This document shows, piece by piece, positions 18,694 to 27,716 of a stretch of DNA of 64,000 nt. The stretch is from Isosphaeraceae bacterium. GTDB lineage: Bacteria > Planctomycetota > Planctomycetia > Isosphaerales > Isosphaeraceae. The translations under genes and the position numbers were made by a program. Below the pieces are notes generated by a model. That model saw only the letters and a list, made by a program, of their open reading frames with translations. It did not search any database and was not told the DNA's origin. How positions within the stretch are numbered: position 1 is the stretch's first letter; every line of letters begins with the position of its first letter. The stretch is taken from positions 1 through 64,000 of the forward strand of contig JAJPJC010000344.1 in NCBI GenBank assembly GCA_021324445.1, given 5' to 3'.

Positions 18694-19488
18694 TTGCTGG
18701 AATGCGTCCAACAATATGGCAAAACCGTCCCTCATCCCTGATACTATCCTCCCGCGGCCATCGCTCCGGGGCCGGCTCCCGTTCACTGGTACACGTGTAC
18801 CCGAATCCCGGTGCCTCAAGCGCATCGTCGTGGAGGAGAATGACGTCCGGGTAAGTGCACAAGGTGAGCCCCCACCTTTTTGAAGCGGAGCCCCAGAGAG
18901 GGGGCGGTTTGCATCAGCGTTGGAGGCAGTGTGGAACGCCTTCGGCGTACGAAATGATGATATCGCGATCCCATCCACGCTGAGAGGACTCCCGGACCAG
19001 TGATCGCCTTGGGAACGGACTCTGATAGGGATGTCGATCCCGGGCGGCTCTCTGGGTTGCTCATCATCGCGATTGGCACCGTGGGGCCTCGGTGGCGGTG
19101 CTGGCGGTGATCGTCGAGCGAGCTAAGCGGCGGGGAGATCCAGCCGTCGGGAGCGACGAGCGTCTTCCCGAATTGCCTAACCCGCAGGGTGATTGACCGA
19201 TGTCCCCTGGGATGCGGCCACGGCGAATTGCGCGGGACGCCGGTTCCCGATCCGCCCAACGTGTGCCACCCTCCTCAACCGGCCGGTCTTGCGGTAAGCT
19301 GGAGGTCCAGGATGAGGACCAGGCTCACCCGCTCACCTTTCGCCTGGCGGAGAGGCTCGACGCAAAATCCGGTCGTCGAAGCTGGGTCCATCGGGCGGGG
19401 CAGGGGAACGCTCGGGGAAGATGAGACATCAAGCGGCCGGACATCGCCGAGTTGGTCGGTAACCGCTCGCTCAAACGGAGCCTCTGGA

Positions 19489-19542
19489 GGTCAGGCTGTC
19501 CAGCCTGACGGATTTTGTAGGTCGGGCTGTCCAGCCTGACGG
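19489..19542. repeat. Tandem pair of GTCAGGCT..AGCCTGAC repeats
   Basis: Two near-identical units, AGGTC[A/G]GGCTGTCCAGCCTGACGG, repeat with a period of about 31 bases. Each forms a dyad with arms of the same sequence as the palindromes at 16151-16200. They end 19 bases before the GTG start of the cytochrome gene. Confidence 0.7.
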
Positions 19543-19560
19543 TCTTCTGAGTCACACCCG

Positions 19561-21501
19561 GTGAAACGCCAGCGCCCCATCGCCGTCCTCGTGGCCGCGA
19601 CGGTCGTCCTGCTCGTCGGCGGAGCCGCGATCCTCCGGGCCAAGACCCGCTGGTTCCCGGATCTCGTCGCGGACGCCAGCGCGGCGTATTCCCGAGGCCA
19701 GTGGGACCGGACCGCCTCCCTGGCCCATCGGCGGTTGAAGGAGGCTCCCCAGGATGTCCAGGCCTTGCACCTGGCGGCGCGGGCGGCGGCCCGCCAGGAC
19801 CAGGACCAGAAGGCGGTCGCGCTGTATCAGCGGCTCGCCGCCGAGGTCAAGGACGCCGAGGATTTCTCCCTGCTGGGTCGGGCCTGGATGCGGCTCGGCC
19901 AGGTCGACTCGGCCTTCCGCGCGTACGAGCAGGCCCAGCAGCGGGATCCGGATCATCCCGAGGCGCTGGCAACCCTGGCCGTCTTGTATCTCCTCAATGA
20001 CCGTTACCACGCCGCCGCGGAGGTCGCCCAGCGGCTGGCACGGCAGCCCGGCTGGGAAGCACGCGCCCAGGTGATGCTGGGGACCGCCCGGTCGGAGGTC
20101 CACGATCCCGCCGGCGCGGTCCAGGCGCTGCGGCGATGGTGGCAGCTCGACCCCCAGGGGGCGGCGGCGGCACCCTATCCAGTGGCCTCGCTGCGGAAGC
20201 TCCTGGCCCGGTCGTTGCTGAGCTCCGGCCAGCCCGCCGAAGCGCGGACGATCCTGCACGCGCTGCTGGGATCGGGTCCGGACCCGGAAGCCTCCTGGCT
20301 GCTCAGTCGCAGTTTCATCCAGGAGGGGGATTTCCACCAGGCGGCCGCCGCGTTGTCCGACGCTCCGTCGTACCGCGCCGAGCATCCCCTGGAACCCGAG
20401 CCGGCTCCCTACCTGGGCCAGACGCGCTGCGCCGCCTGCCATCGACGACAAAGTGACACCGTGCTCGCCAGCCATCACGCCACCACCTTCGCCCGCGCCC
20501 GCGAGCTGAACCGCCTGGCGATTCCCAAGGACCCCTTCCCCGACCCGAGCAATCCTCAGGTCACCCACCAGGTACGCCGGCAGGGCGATTCGCTGGTCGT
20601 CGAGACCCGCACGGGCCGGCAGGTCTGGCGCGCGGTCGTCGCCTACGCCTTCGGCTCCCCCGATCACTACACGAGCTTCGTCGGCCGGGACGACCGAGGG
20701 CGACCGATCCTGGGGCGGATGTCCTACTTCCGATCGCCGCGGGGAACGGGCTGGGACATCTCCACCGGGCTGCCGCCCCAGCCGGCCGATGCGGCAGAAT
20801 ACCTGGGCGAACCGATGGTCGAAGGCGACGGCATGCGGCGCTGCCTGTCCTGCCATACGACCAACTTCTCGGCGATCCTCCACGGGGCCGGCCCCGAGGC
20901 CGCGGACCACTCGATCGGCTGCGAGCGGTGTCATGGGCCGGGTGGCCACCACGTCAGGGCCGTCGCGGCCGGCTTCTCGGACCCGGCGATCGTCAGCCCC
21001 GGCGCCGCCTCGCCGGCGGCGATCAATGAGCTCTGCGCCCAGTGCCACCGCAACCCGCGAACCGAGATCATCGACCAACCACGGACCCACCCCATCTGGC
21101 TTCGCTACCAGTCCCTGACCCTGACCTGGAGCCGTTGTTACACCGAGGGGGATGGCACCCTGAGCTGCTCGACCTGCCACGACCCGCACCGCGACGCCGA
21201 CACCGCGACGGCCCGGAACGAGGCGAAGTGCCTCTCCTGTCACGCCCCTGAGCCGGCGGCGCGCCCGTCAGGCTCGCCGAGCCCCGCGGCCCCAGCCCGA
21301 CCAAGCTCCGCGACCACCGAGCGGCGCGCGGCCGAGCGAGCCAGGGCGATCTGTCCGGTCAATCCGGCGCAGGGGTGCCTGGAGTGCCACATGCCACGCA
21401 TCTGGGTGGAGTCCACCCACTCGTTCAAAACGGACCATTTTATTCGGGTTCGAGACGAAGCCCGCGCCGCGCGCCCAGCCGGGCCGGCCACGACGGAGTG
21501 A
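19561..21501 (+). CDS. Membrane-anchored TPR protein with seven c-type haem motifs
   Basis: A 646-residue protein from GTG 19561. Residues about 5-27 form an N-terminal membrane anchor. Residues about 35-265 are alpha-helical TPR-like repeats (for example ALYQRLAAEVKDAEDF, AYEQAQQRDPDHPEALATLA). Then come seven CxxCH haem-binding motifs: CAACH (about 290), CLSCH (427), CERCH (455), CAQCH (492), CSTCH (537), CLSCH (557) and CLECH (606), in the style of cytochrome c554-type multihaem proteins. The haem part should face the periplasm and take part in electron transfer. The stop overlaps the GTG of the following TPR gene (GTGA). The spacer between haems 6 and 7 is Ala/Pro/Ser-rich and low in complexity. 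Confidence 0.85.
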   Translation: MKRQRPIAVLVAATVVLLVGGAAILRAKTRWFPDLVADASAAYSRGQWDRTASLAHRRLKEAPQDVQALHLAARAAARQDQDQKAVALYQRLAAEVKDAEDFSLLGRAWMRLGQVDSAFRAYEQAQQRDPDHPEALATLAVLYLLNDRYHAAAEVAQRLARQPGWEARAQVMLGTARSEVHDPAGAVQALRRWWQLDPQGAAAAPYPVASLRKLLARSLLSSGQPAEARTILHALLGSGPDPEASWLLSRSFIQEGDFHQAAAALSDAPSYRAEHPLEPEPAPYLGQTRCAACHRRQSDTVLASHHATTFARARELNRLAIPKDPFPDPSNPQVTHQVRRQGDSLVVETRTGRQVWRAVVAYAFGSPDHYTSFVGRDDRGRPILGRMSYFRSPRGTGWDISTGLPPQPADAAEYLGEPMVEGDGMRRCLSCHTTNFSAILHGAGPEAADHSIGCERCHGPGGHHVRAVAAGFSDPAIVSPGAASPAAINELCAQCHRNPRTEIIDQPRTHPIWLRYQSLTLTWSRCYTEGDGTLSCSTCHDPHRDADTATARNEAKCLSCHAPEPAARPSGSPSPAAPARPSSATTERRAAERARAICPVNPAQGCLECHMPRIWVESTHSFKTDHFIRVRDEARAARPAGPATTE

Positions 21502-22772
21502 GAGCTCACGTGCGAACCGCCACCACCAAGGGCGTCCTGGGAATGGGTGCTCTCCGCCGGAAAGCTCGGGCTCTCGGGGGATTGGCTCTCCTGACCCTCG
21601 GGAGTGTCCTGGCCGCGGTTTGGGTCGAGGGTCCCTCCGATCCCGATCGACTGGCGTCGGGAGCCCGACTGGCCGTGAAGGACCGCCAATGGTCCCGCGC
21701 GGACGCGCTCTTGACCCGGCTCGCGCGGCGACGCCCCCCCACCACCGACGATCGGGTCCTCCGCGCCGAGCTGGAGCTGGGCCGCGGCCGGCCGGATCAG
21801 GCCATCAGCCTGCTGACGGCCATCCCCGAGACGGATCCCCTGGCCGCCCGCGCCAGGCTGCTCGCCGGCCAGATCGAGAAGAGCCGCGACCGAGCCCGCC
21901 GCATGGAAGCTCTGTTCCGCGACGCCCTCCGGCTGGATCCCAAGCTGGCCCTGGCGCGGCGGGAGCTCATCGTCCTCTACTCGATGCAGGCCCGCCGCGC
22001 CGAGGTGCAGGCCCAGTACCGGGCCCTGGCCGAGCTGGAGCCTCTGAACTACGAGGATGTCTTTCTCTGGACGAACAGTTTCGAGAACCTCTGGATCAAC
22101 AATGCGATCCAGCCTCACCTCCAGCGCTACCTCGCCGCAGACCCGGATGATCGGATAAGCCGGCTGGCCCTGGCCGAGGTCTTCGTGCGCTACCACCAGC
22201 TCGAGGAATCCGAGGCCCTGCTCCGCGGTCTGCCCGACTCGGACCCCGACGTCCGGGTTGTGCGGGCGCGGATCGCCCTGGGTCGCCTGCGCCTGGACGA
22301 GGCCCGGTCGATCCTGGCCGAGGGGCCGGCCGGGCATCTCGGGCTCGCTCTCCTGCGGGGACACTTCGCGGTGCGCGGCCACGATCCGGCGACCGCAGCC
22401 CGGCAGTTCCGCATCGCCTTGCGGCAGGATCCGACCAACCTCGAGGCACTCGAGGAGTTATCCACCGTGCTCCGGCAACTGGGAGACCAGCAGGCCGCGG
22501 CCTCGGTTCAACACCAGGTCCAGCGCTGGCGGCACCTGAGGACCTTGCTCCAGAAGGCGACGACCTTTCACCTCCGAACCGATAAGACGCTCCTCACCCA
22601 GCTTGGGGAGACCTGTGAAGACCTGGGCCAGCGTCCCGAGGCCCGCGCCTGGTATCAGCTCGCCCTCGCCCAGGATCCGCTCGATCCGGCCGTTCAGAAA
22701 TCCTTGTACCGCCTCCGCGATCGAGCGCCTGCGGAATCCCCCGTGGGACCCGGCCGAGAACGAGACCGGTAG
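21498..22772 (+). CDS. TPR-repeat protein, membrane-anchored
   Basis: A 424-residue protein if it starts at the GTG overlapping the upstream stop (GTGA); ATG 21543 is an equally plausible start. It has one hydrophobic anchor (GGLALLTLGSVLAAVWV) and then tetratricopeptide-like helices throughout, for example ARRMEALFRDALRLDPKLALARREL, ATAARQFRIALRQDPTNLEALEELS and ARAWYQLALAQDPLDPAVQKSL. There are no haem motifs. The overlap with the heptahaem cytochrome gene implies coupled translation, so the two probably form a complex or act in the same export or assembly process, with this protein as scaffold. No enzymatic motif was seen. Confidence 0.75.
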   Translation: MRAHVRTATTKGVLGMGALRRKARALGGLALLTLGSVLAAVWVEGPSDPDRLASGARLAVKDRQWSRADALLTRLARRRPPTTDDRVLRAELELGRGRPDQAISLLTAIPETDPLAARARLLAGQIEKSRDRARRMEALFRDALRLDPKLALARRELIVLYSMQARRAEVQAQYRALAELEPLNYEDVFLWTNSFENLWINNAIQPHLQRYLAADPDDRISRLALAEVFVRYHQLEESEALLRGLPDSDPDVRVVRARIALGRLRLDEARSILAEGPAGHLGLALLRGHFAVRGHDPATAARQFRIALRQDPTNLEALEELSTVLRQLGDQQAAASVQHQVQRWRHLRTLLQKATTFHLRTDKTLLTQLGETCEDLGQRPEARAWYQLALAQDPLDPAVQKSLYRLRDRAPAESPVGPGRERDR

Positions 22773-22792
22773 GTCGGGCCTTCCAGCCCGAT
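22771..22792. repeat. Single palindromic repeat, GTCGGGC..GCCCGAT variant
   Basis: AGGTCGGGCCTTCCAGCCCGAT overlaps the stop codon of the TPR gene and has the same layout as the units at 16151-16200 and 19489-19542, with the arms changed together so that pairing is kept. Confidence 0.55.
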
Positions 22793-23199
22793 CGACAGGA
22801 GTTTCTTTCGGGCCAGGAACAACCGGCATAATCGACAAAATCCTCAGCATGCCCTCCAGATTTTCGCATTCACCTCGCTCGGGCCGATTTGATTTGCCCA
22901 GATTATCCAGTATCCTTTTACCGGCCAGCCTTCCCAGACCCAAAGAAGCCTGTGCAAGTGATCGAGGCTCTCGCTTTCCCAGGGCAAATCCATCCTTGTG
23001 GTTCCTAGTCCGCCGGGTTCTGGGCTTCGGGCCGTCCCCAAGCTGATGTTCGGGTGCATTCAGGATGTCTGGATGTTGCTCGAGCGAAACCAGTCCTGGT
23101 GACCGGCCCGGTGATAGATGGCAGCCGGGGCGAAGGATGCCCTACGAATCGCATGGAGTGTTCACCAGAGGGCGTTACGCAACACACTTGAGGACTACC
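22773..23199. other. Intergenic region upstream of Gly/His-rich gene
   Basis: About 430 bases, somewhat AT-richer around 22830-22920 (ATTTTCGCATT, GATTTGATTTGCCC, ATTATCCAGTATCC), which suggests regulatory sequence. No coding frame with family features was found. A ribosome site TTGAGGACTACC precedes the next start. Confidence 0.45.
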
Positions 23200-23598
23200 A
23201 TGAGGACATTTCGTCGATCGCTTTTCAGCGTGGCAACTCTGAGCGCGGCTCTGAGTCTCGGGACGGGCACGGCCCTGGCCGCTGGCTCCAGCGGTGGGTC
23301 CAGCGGCGGCGGCGGCCATCACCACCGCGCCCGCGGCGGGTCCAGCGGCGGCGGCGGCTTCTTTGGCCACCATGGTGGTGGCGGGTCCAGCGGCGGTGGC
23401 GGCTTCGGCCACCACGGCGGCGGGTCCAGCGGCGGCGGCGGCTTCTTTGGCCACCACGGCGGCGGGTCCAGCGGTGGCGGCGGCTTCGGCCACCACGGCG
23501 GCGGCGGGTCCAGCGGTGGCGGCGGCTTCTTTGGCCACCACGGCGGCGGCGGCTCGTACGGCGGCTCGTACGGCGGCTCGTACGGCGGCTCCTACTGA
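23200..23598 (+). CDS. Secreted Gly/Ser/His-rich low-complexity protein
   Basis: A 132-residue protein. ATG 23200 follows a GAGG site and gives a clear signal peptide (MRTFRRSLFSVATLSAALSL, cut near ALA-AGS). The mature part is made of alternating units GGSSGGGGFFGHHGGG and GGSSGGGGFGHHGG, ending in four SYGG repeats. The paired histidines recur about every 14-16 residues. No fold is expected; His-His pairs in a flexible glycine matrix could bind metal ions or give a surface coat protein, but this is inference. The repeats make the other frames open too, and those were discarded. It lies upstream of the HTTM pair without an obvious link. Confidence 0.75.
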   Translation: MRTFRRSLFSVATLSAALSLGTGTALAAGSSGGSSGGGGHHHRARGGSSGGGGFFGHHGGGGSSGGGGFGHHGGGSSGGGGFFGHHGGGSSGGGGFGHHGGGGSSGGGGFFGHHGGGGSYGGSYGGSYGGSY

Positions 23599-23747
23599 GT
23601 CCTGCCGATCGATCCCTGGCCTGCCGGGAAGGGCTCGGTCGGCGCGGCGACCGCTGGTCGGGGCGGCGCGGGGAAGGCGGCCCACACCGTCTTCCCACAC
23701 CGCTGCCTCGTACCCGGCTTCCTTGGTCCCGAGGAGGAGGAATCGTC

Positions 23748-24329
23748 GTGAGCATCGGCGCCGACCCTGGCCTCGTGATGCCCATGCACGCCCCGCCCTG
23801 CCGGTCGCCCAGGCGCCGGCTTCTGCGGCGGGTCCTCAGCGTTTGGCTGGTTTTTCACGTCGCGGCCATCATCATCGCGCCGGCGGCCGTGGCCCCATCC
23901 TCCGACCTGATCCGCAGCGCCTGGGGGCTCTTCCAGCCGTACCTGGAGGTCCTCTACCTCGACCACGGCTACCATTTCTTCGCCCCCGAGCCGGCCGAGA
24001 GCACCCTGCTGGCGTTCGTAGCCGAGCGCGACGACGGCACGACCGTCCACGGGCGGATCCCCGATCGCGCGACCCGACCGCGATTGCTCTATCACCGGTA
24101 TTTCATGCTGACCGAGCACATGAACGATGCACCGGAGGAGTTGCGGAGCCTCTGGCATGAGTCGTATGCCCAACACATCGGCCGGGAATACGGCGCGGCT
24201 CGGGTCACCCTGATCCAGCAGACCCACAATCTGCCGACGAGGGAGCGGGTCCGCGGCGGCGGGCACCTGACCGATCCGGAGAGTTACGAAGACCAGCCGC
24301 TGGGGACCTTCCGATGCGACGGTTACTGA
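23748..24329 (+). CDS. HTTM-associated protein of unknown function
   Basis: A 193-residue protein. GTG 23748 is chosen because GAGGAGGAGG lies seven bases upstream. After a basic N-terminus (RSPRRRLLRRVL) there is one membrane segment (VWLVFHVAAIIIAPAAVA), followed by a soluble part with LEVLYLDHGYHFFAPEP and a region rich in Arg, His and Glu (RYFMLTEHMNDAPEEL). Proteins with a similar YLDHGYHFFAPEP motif commonly precede HTTM-domain genes in planctomycetes, as recalled rather than searched. The 3' end overlaps the HTTM gene by 16 bases, so the two are surely co-translated and probably interact in the membrane. No catalytic motif is visible. Confidence 0.7.
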   Translation: MSIGADPGLVMPMHAPPCRSPRRRLLRRVLSVWLVFHVAAIIIAPAAVAPSSDLIRSAWGLFQPYLEVLYLDHGYHFFAPEPAESTLLAFVAERDDGTTVHGRIPDRATRPRLLYHRYFMLTEHMNDAPEELRSLWHESYAQHIGREYGAARVTLIQQTHNLPTRERVRGGGHLTDPESYEDQPLGTFRCDGY

Positions 24330-25393
24330 ACCGGGCCTCCCGGTCGGTCACGCACTCCGTGCGGGCGATGGAGGAAGCCTGGGACGCCTTCTGGTTCACG
24401 CCGGCCGACCCGACCTTGCTGGGTGTGCTCCGGGTCTTGACGGGCCTGATGCTGCTGTATACCCACGCCGTGTGGGGATTGGTGCTCGGCGACTTCTTCG
24501 GGCCGGGAGCCTGGCTGAGCGAACGCCTGGTGCGCGCGATCCAGGATGGGTCCTACACCTACTCCTTCTGGTGGCTCGTGCCGGGACAGTGGATCTGGCC
24601 CGCCTACGGCCTGTCGATGGCCGTGCTGGCGTTGTTCACGATCGGGCTCTGGACCCGCGGGACCTCCCTCCTGGCGCTGGCGGTCACGATCTCGTTCTGC
24701 CACCGCGTGCCGGCGGCGACGTTCGGCCTGGACCAGATCAACGCGATGCTGACGCTCTACCTGGCCATCGGGCCGAGCGGACAGGCCCTCTCGGTCGACC
24801 GGTGGCTGGCGCTGCGGCGGGCCGGGGCGGCGGCGCGGCCGTCGCCGAGTGCGGCCGCGAACCTGGCGCTGCGGCTGATCCAGGTCCACATGTGCGTCAT
24901 CTACTTCTTCGCCGGGACCTCGAAACTTCAGGGCGAGGCGTGGTGGAACGGCGAGGCGATCTGGCGATCCTTCGCGAATCTGGAGTACCAGTCGATCGAC
25001 ATGACCTGGCTGGCCTGGCACCCCTGGGTCCTGGACCTCCTCACGCACGTCTCCGTGCTCTGGGAGGTCGCCTTCTGCGCGCTGATCTGGCAGCCGCGGC
25101 TGCGGCCGTTCTTGCTGGCCGGAGCGGTCGTGCTCCATGTGGGCATCGGAGCTTGCCTGGGAATGTGGACCTTCGGCCTGATCATGCTGGTCGGGTGTGC
25201 GGCGTTCCTGCCGAATGAAGCCGTCGGACGAATCGTCGCCGCCAGGACCTCCGCCCAGGGCCGGGCGAAGCCGTTGGTCATGCCCTGGCTCGTCAATCCG
25301 CATTCGATCCAGGGCGCGCCCCGGCATCGAGAACCGATAGCTGTTCGAAGGACTGACCCGTCTGAACGGGCGGATCGAGCCAACGCTCTTTAG
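24314..25393 (+). CDS. HTTM-domain integral membrane protein (vitamin K-dependent carboxylase-like)
   Basis: A 359-residue polytopic membrane protein. The family is recognised by the N-terminal WFTPADPTLLGVLRVLTGLMLLYTHAVWG, the middle segment FGLDQINAMLTLYLAIGPSG, RLIQVHMCVIYFFAGTSKLQGEAWWNGEA and the C-terminal helices. This is the horizontally transferred transmembrane (HTTM) domain related to gamma-glutamyl carboxylase; bacterial members have no proven substrate. About eight membrane helices are predicted by eye. It starts inside the upstream gene (16-base overlap) and its last 101 bases overlap the end of the convergent HD gene, so the true C-terminus is as read but the terminal 30 residues are hydrophilic and not family-conserved. 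Confidence 0.8.
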   Translation: MRRLLNRASRSVTHSVRAMEEAWDAFWFTPADPTLLGVLRVLTGLMLLYTHAVWGLVLGDFFGPGAWLSERLVRAIQDGSYTYSFWWLVPGQWIWPAYGLSMAVLALFTIGLWTRGTSLLALAVTISFCHRVPAATFGLDQINAMLTLYLAIGPSGQALSVDRWLALRRAGAAARPSPSAAANLALRLIQVHMCVIYFFAGTSKLQGEAWWNGEAIWRSFANLEYQSIDMTWLAWHPWVLDLLTHVSVLWEVAFCALIWQPRLRPFLLAGAVVLHVGIGACLGMWTFGLIMLVGCAAFLPNEAVGRIVAARTSAQGRAKPLVMPWLVNPHSIQGAPRHREPIAVRRTDPSERADRANAL

Positions 25394-26219
25394 GCACGAC
25401 GCGCGGCCGGTAGCCGTTCAAGGACTCGGGCCGGAAGTGCCGGATCGCATCCAGCTTGGCGGCGATGAGGGGGCTCCCGGCCGCCTCGAGCTGGGCCAGC
25501 ACGTGATCGTCGTCGCTCAAGAGGTCGTCGAGGTGCAGCACACCGAGGCGCATCCCTTCGTGGAGGGCGTCGGCGAACTCGTTGTAAATGAAGGCTTCCG
25601 TGGGGCCGGCCCACCAGTCGCGATTCATCGCCGCGAACAACGCCACGGCCTGGCGCGCGACCGCGATGTCGGTGAAGACAATCCAGCGGTCGCGCACCGC
25701 CAGATGACCGAGGATGCACCCGGCCGCCTCGGGCGCGACGACGCCGCAGGCCAGGCCGTCGCGGAGGAAGTAATCGAGCCGGTCGGCGCAGAGCCAGGGC
25801 AGCGGCCGCTCGAGCAGGGGATAGATCGAATCGTCGTAGAACTCGCGCGGCGAATAGCCCAGGCGCCTGAGTGCCGCGGCCAGGTCGGGGCGGTCCAGCA
25901 TCAACGGCTTGAGCTGCTCGTGGTGATCCTGCTCCTGGGACCAGACGACGAAGTCGACCGCATGCGAGAACGCCGTATGCGAGATGTCGTGCAGCAAGCC
26001 GGCGACCTGTTCGCGGCGGTCGGCCCCCAGGCGGCGCAGCAGGAGATAGACGCCCAGGCTGTGCTCGAACCGGGTGACGTCCTTGAACGGAAACGCCAGT
26101 GCGGAGGGTCCGGCCTGCCGGACTCCCTTCAAGCGCTGGAAGCTCTGGCAGGCGATCAGCTCGAGAATCCCCGGCTCCTCGACGGCGACCTCGCCATAGA
26201 CCCGGTCATGCCATCGCAT
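25293..26219 (-). CDS. HD-domain metal-dependent phosphohydrolase
   Basis: A 308-residue protein. ATG 26219 is preferred: GGAG lies about ten bases upstream and family members begin near WHDRVYGEV; an ATG at 26267 is possible. The HD-domain metal ligands are visible as RFEHSLGVYLLL (His) and GLLHDISHTAFSHAVDF (His-Asp and further His), with a later Asp in CADRLDYFLRDGL. The family includes dGTP triphosphohydrolase relatives and acts on nucleotides, but the substrate here is unknown. It is cytoplasmic. The gene converges on the HTTM gene with a 101-base overlap of coding ends, and it is divergent from the sugar-binding lipoprotein gene, with 186 bases in between. Confidence 0.8.
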   Translation of the reverse strand: MRWHDRVYGEVAVEEPGILELIACQSFQRLKGVRQAGPSALAFPFKDVTRFEHSLGVYLLLRRLGADRREQVAGLLHDISHTAFSHAVDFVVWSQEQDHHEQLKPLMLDRPDLAAALRRLGYSPREFYDDSIYPLLERPLPWLCADRLDYFLRDGLACGVVAPEAAGCILGHLAVRDRWIVFTDIAVARQAVALFAAMNRDWWAGPTEAFIYNEFADALHEGMRLGVLHLDDLLSDDDHVLAQLEAAGSPLIAAKLDAIRHFRPESLNGYRPRVVPKERWLDPPVQTGQSFEQLSVLDAGARPGSNAD

Positions 26220-26405
26220 CAAGGCTGATCTCCACTCCAGCCGCCGGTCGAACCCGAGGCGGCGCATCCATCCAATGTCGCGGGAGCAACCGGCGGCTGT
26301 CACCCGGGTCTCCGAGCCGGGCCGGACGTTTCGCGCGCATTCCCCATCGATTATGATAACAGACCGTCGATCGCATTTCGGCAGGACCGCTTGGGAGAAC
26401 ATCCA

Positions 26406-27497
26406 GTGCCTATCACGAACGACCGCCGCCCCGCGGCGACCCTCGTCTTCGCGCTCATGCTCGTGTGCGCCGGCTGCGGCGAGACCGCGCCGGAAGGATC
26501 GGCCGGCGCGCCGGGTCCTTCCGCAGCGGGGGGGTCCGGATCGTCCTCACCCCGGACCGGACCGCGCTTGATGTTCATCACCAATGGGACCTCCGACTGG
26601 TGGAATGCCGTCGAGAAGGGGATGAACGACGGCGCCGCCGAGTTCGGGGCCCAGGTGGAGATGCGCCGCAACAAGGATGGCGACCCGAACGGTCAGATCA
26701 AGCTGCTGGAGGACGTCCTCAGTCTTCCCGACATCCAGGGGGTGGCCGTCTCGGTCATGGAGAAGGATTCACCCGGGATCGCCGACAAGATGCGGGAGCT
26801 CCAGAAGGCGGGGAAAGTGGTGCTGGCCATTGACTCGGACGGTCAGAAGGACGCGCGGCGGGCGTACATCGGCACCAACAACCGCAGCGCCGGCGAAGTG
26901 GCCGGCCAGGTGGCCAAGACGCTGCGACCTCAGGGGGGCAAGACGGTCGCGTTCGTGGGGACGGCGGCGGCGGCCAACGCCATCGAGCGCCGCGAGGGCT
27001 TCTTCGCCGGCGCCGGCGCGTCCTTCCCGCAGGCGGAGATCTTCGAGGACGGCACCGACTCCAGCCGCGCCCAGATCAACGTCCAGACCGCGATCAGCAA
27101 GTACCCCGACATCGGCGTCTTCCTCGGGCTCTGGTCCTATAATGCTCACCTGATCGCGCAAGAAGTCAACAAGTTCCCCGAGCTGCGGCAGAAGGTCACC
27201 ATCGTCACCTTCGACCTGGACGAGCTGGCGGTCCAGGACGTCGCCGGCGGCGGCATCGACGCGACGGTCTGCCAGAACCCCTACGAGATGGGGTATCGGG
27301 CCGTGCGACTCCTGAAGGCCGTGATCGAAAAGGACCAGAAGACCATTGACGCAATGCTCCCCGGCGGCACTGATACGATCGATACCGGCGTGCGCGTGGT
27401 GGTTCCGAAGAAGGACTCGCCCGTCAAAGGGAGCAACGTCATCGACATCGAGGAGATGAAGTCGTGGCTGGCGAGCAAGGGACTGAAGTCAACCTGA
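26406..27497 (+). CDS. Periplasmic sugar-binding lipoprotein (RbsB-like ABC substrate-binding protein)
   Basis: A 363-residue protein. GTG 26406 with GGGAG upstream is preferred over TTG 26391. The signal peptide ends in a lipobox, VCAGC, with the lipidated Cys at residue 24, then a Gly/Ser-rich linker and the type I periplasmic binding fold: LMFITNGTSDWWNAVEKGMND, MRRNKDGDPNGQIKLLEDVLS, VVLAIDSDGQ, AYIGTNNRSAGEVAGQ, AFVGTAAAANAIERREGF, and DIGVFLGLWSYNAH near the hinge. These match ribose/galactose-type binding proteins that pair with RbsC permeases. A permease of this type lies at 35728, but no ATPase gene is in the window, so the complete transporter cannot be assembled from here. Confidence 0.85.
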   Translation: MPITNDRRPAATLVFALMLVCAGCGETAPEGSAGAPGPSAAGGSGSSSPRTGPRLMFITNGTSDWWNAVEKGMNDGAAEFGAQVEMRRNKDGDPNGQIKLLEDVLSLPDIQGVAVSVMEKDSPGIADKMRELQKAGKVVLAIDSDGQKDARRAYIGTNNRSAGEVAGQVAKTLRPQGGKTVAFVGTAAAANAIERREGFFAGAGASFPQAEIFEDGTDSSRAQINVQTAISKYPDIGVFLGLWSYNAHLIAQEVNKFPELRQKVTIVTFDLDELAVQDVAGGGIDATVCQNPYEMGYRAVRLLKAVIEKDQKTIDAMLPGGTDTIDTGVRVVVPKKDSPVKGSNVIDIEEMKSWLASKGLKST

Positions 27498-27651
27498 TCG
27501 GCCTTCTCATCTCACCTTGCCGAATCAGCGATCTTCGGCCATGATCGTGCCGGACGAGGCCGCCCGGTGGGGAGGTGCATCCGAGCTTGGAGTCGGTTCC
27601 AAGAGCCCCGTTCGGGGAGGAGATCGCTACGCCGAAGGCGTACCACAGCAG

Positions 27652-27683
27652 AGCCCAGGGTCGCGCAGCGCACCCTGGGAAGG
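27652..27683. repeat. Interspersed dyad repeat, copy 2 (inverted relative to copy 1)
   Basis: The reverse complement of 18662-18693 with a single mismatch. The outer halves pair (CCCAGGGT with ACCCTGGG). Confidence 0.65.
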
Positions 27684-27716
27684 CCGGGCCACGGTGGATT
27701 CCCCGTTGCGTCCTGT

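Larger units (their letters stand above)
18648..19560. other. Long intergenic region with repeats
   Basis: About 910 bases without a supported gene; the short open frames on both strands show no recognisable protein or good ribosome site. It contains a repeat at 18662-18693 shared with 27652-27683, a perfect 14-bp palindrome GGTACACGTGTACC at 18788-18801, and a tandem pair of palindromic units at 19489-19542 just before the cytochrome gene. It may be a decayed gene or insertion landing zone. Confidence 0.5.

Noticed and set aside
23118-23747. Long frame upstream of the HTTM-associated gene overlapping the Gly/His-rich gene
   Set aside because: Only chance openness caused by the repeat DNA; the strong ribosome site and GTG at 23748 mark the real start, and the Gly/His frame has a signal peptide.
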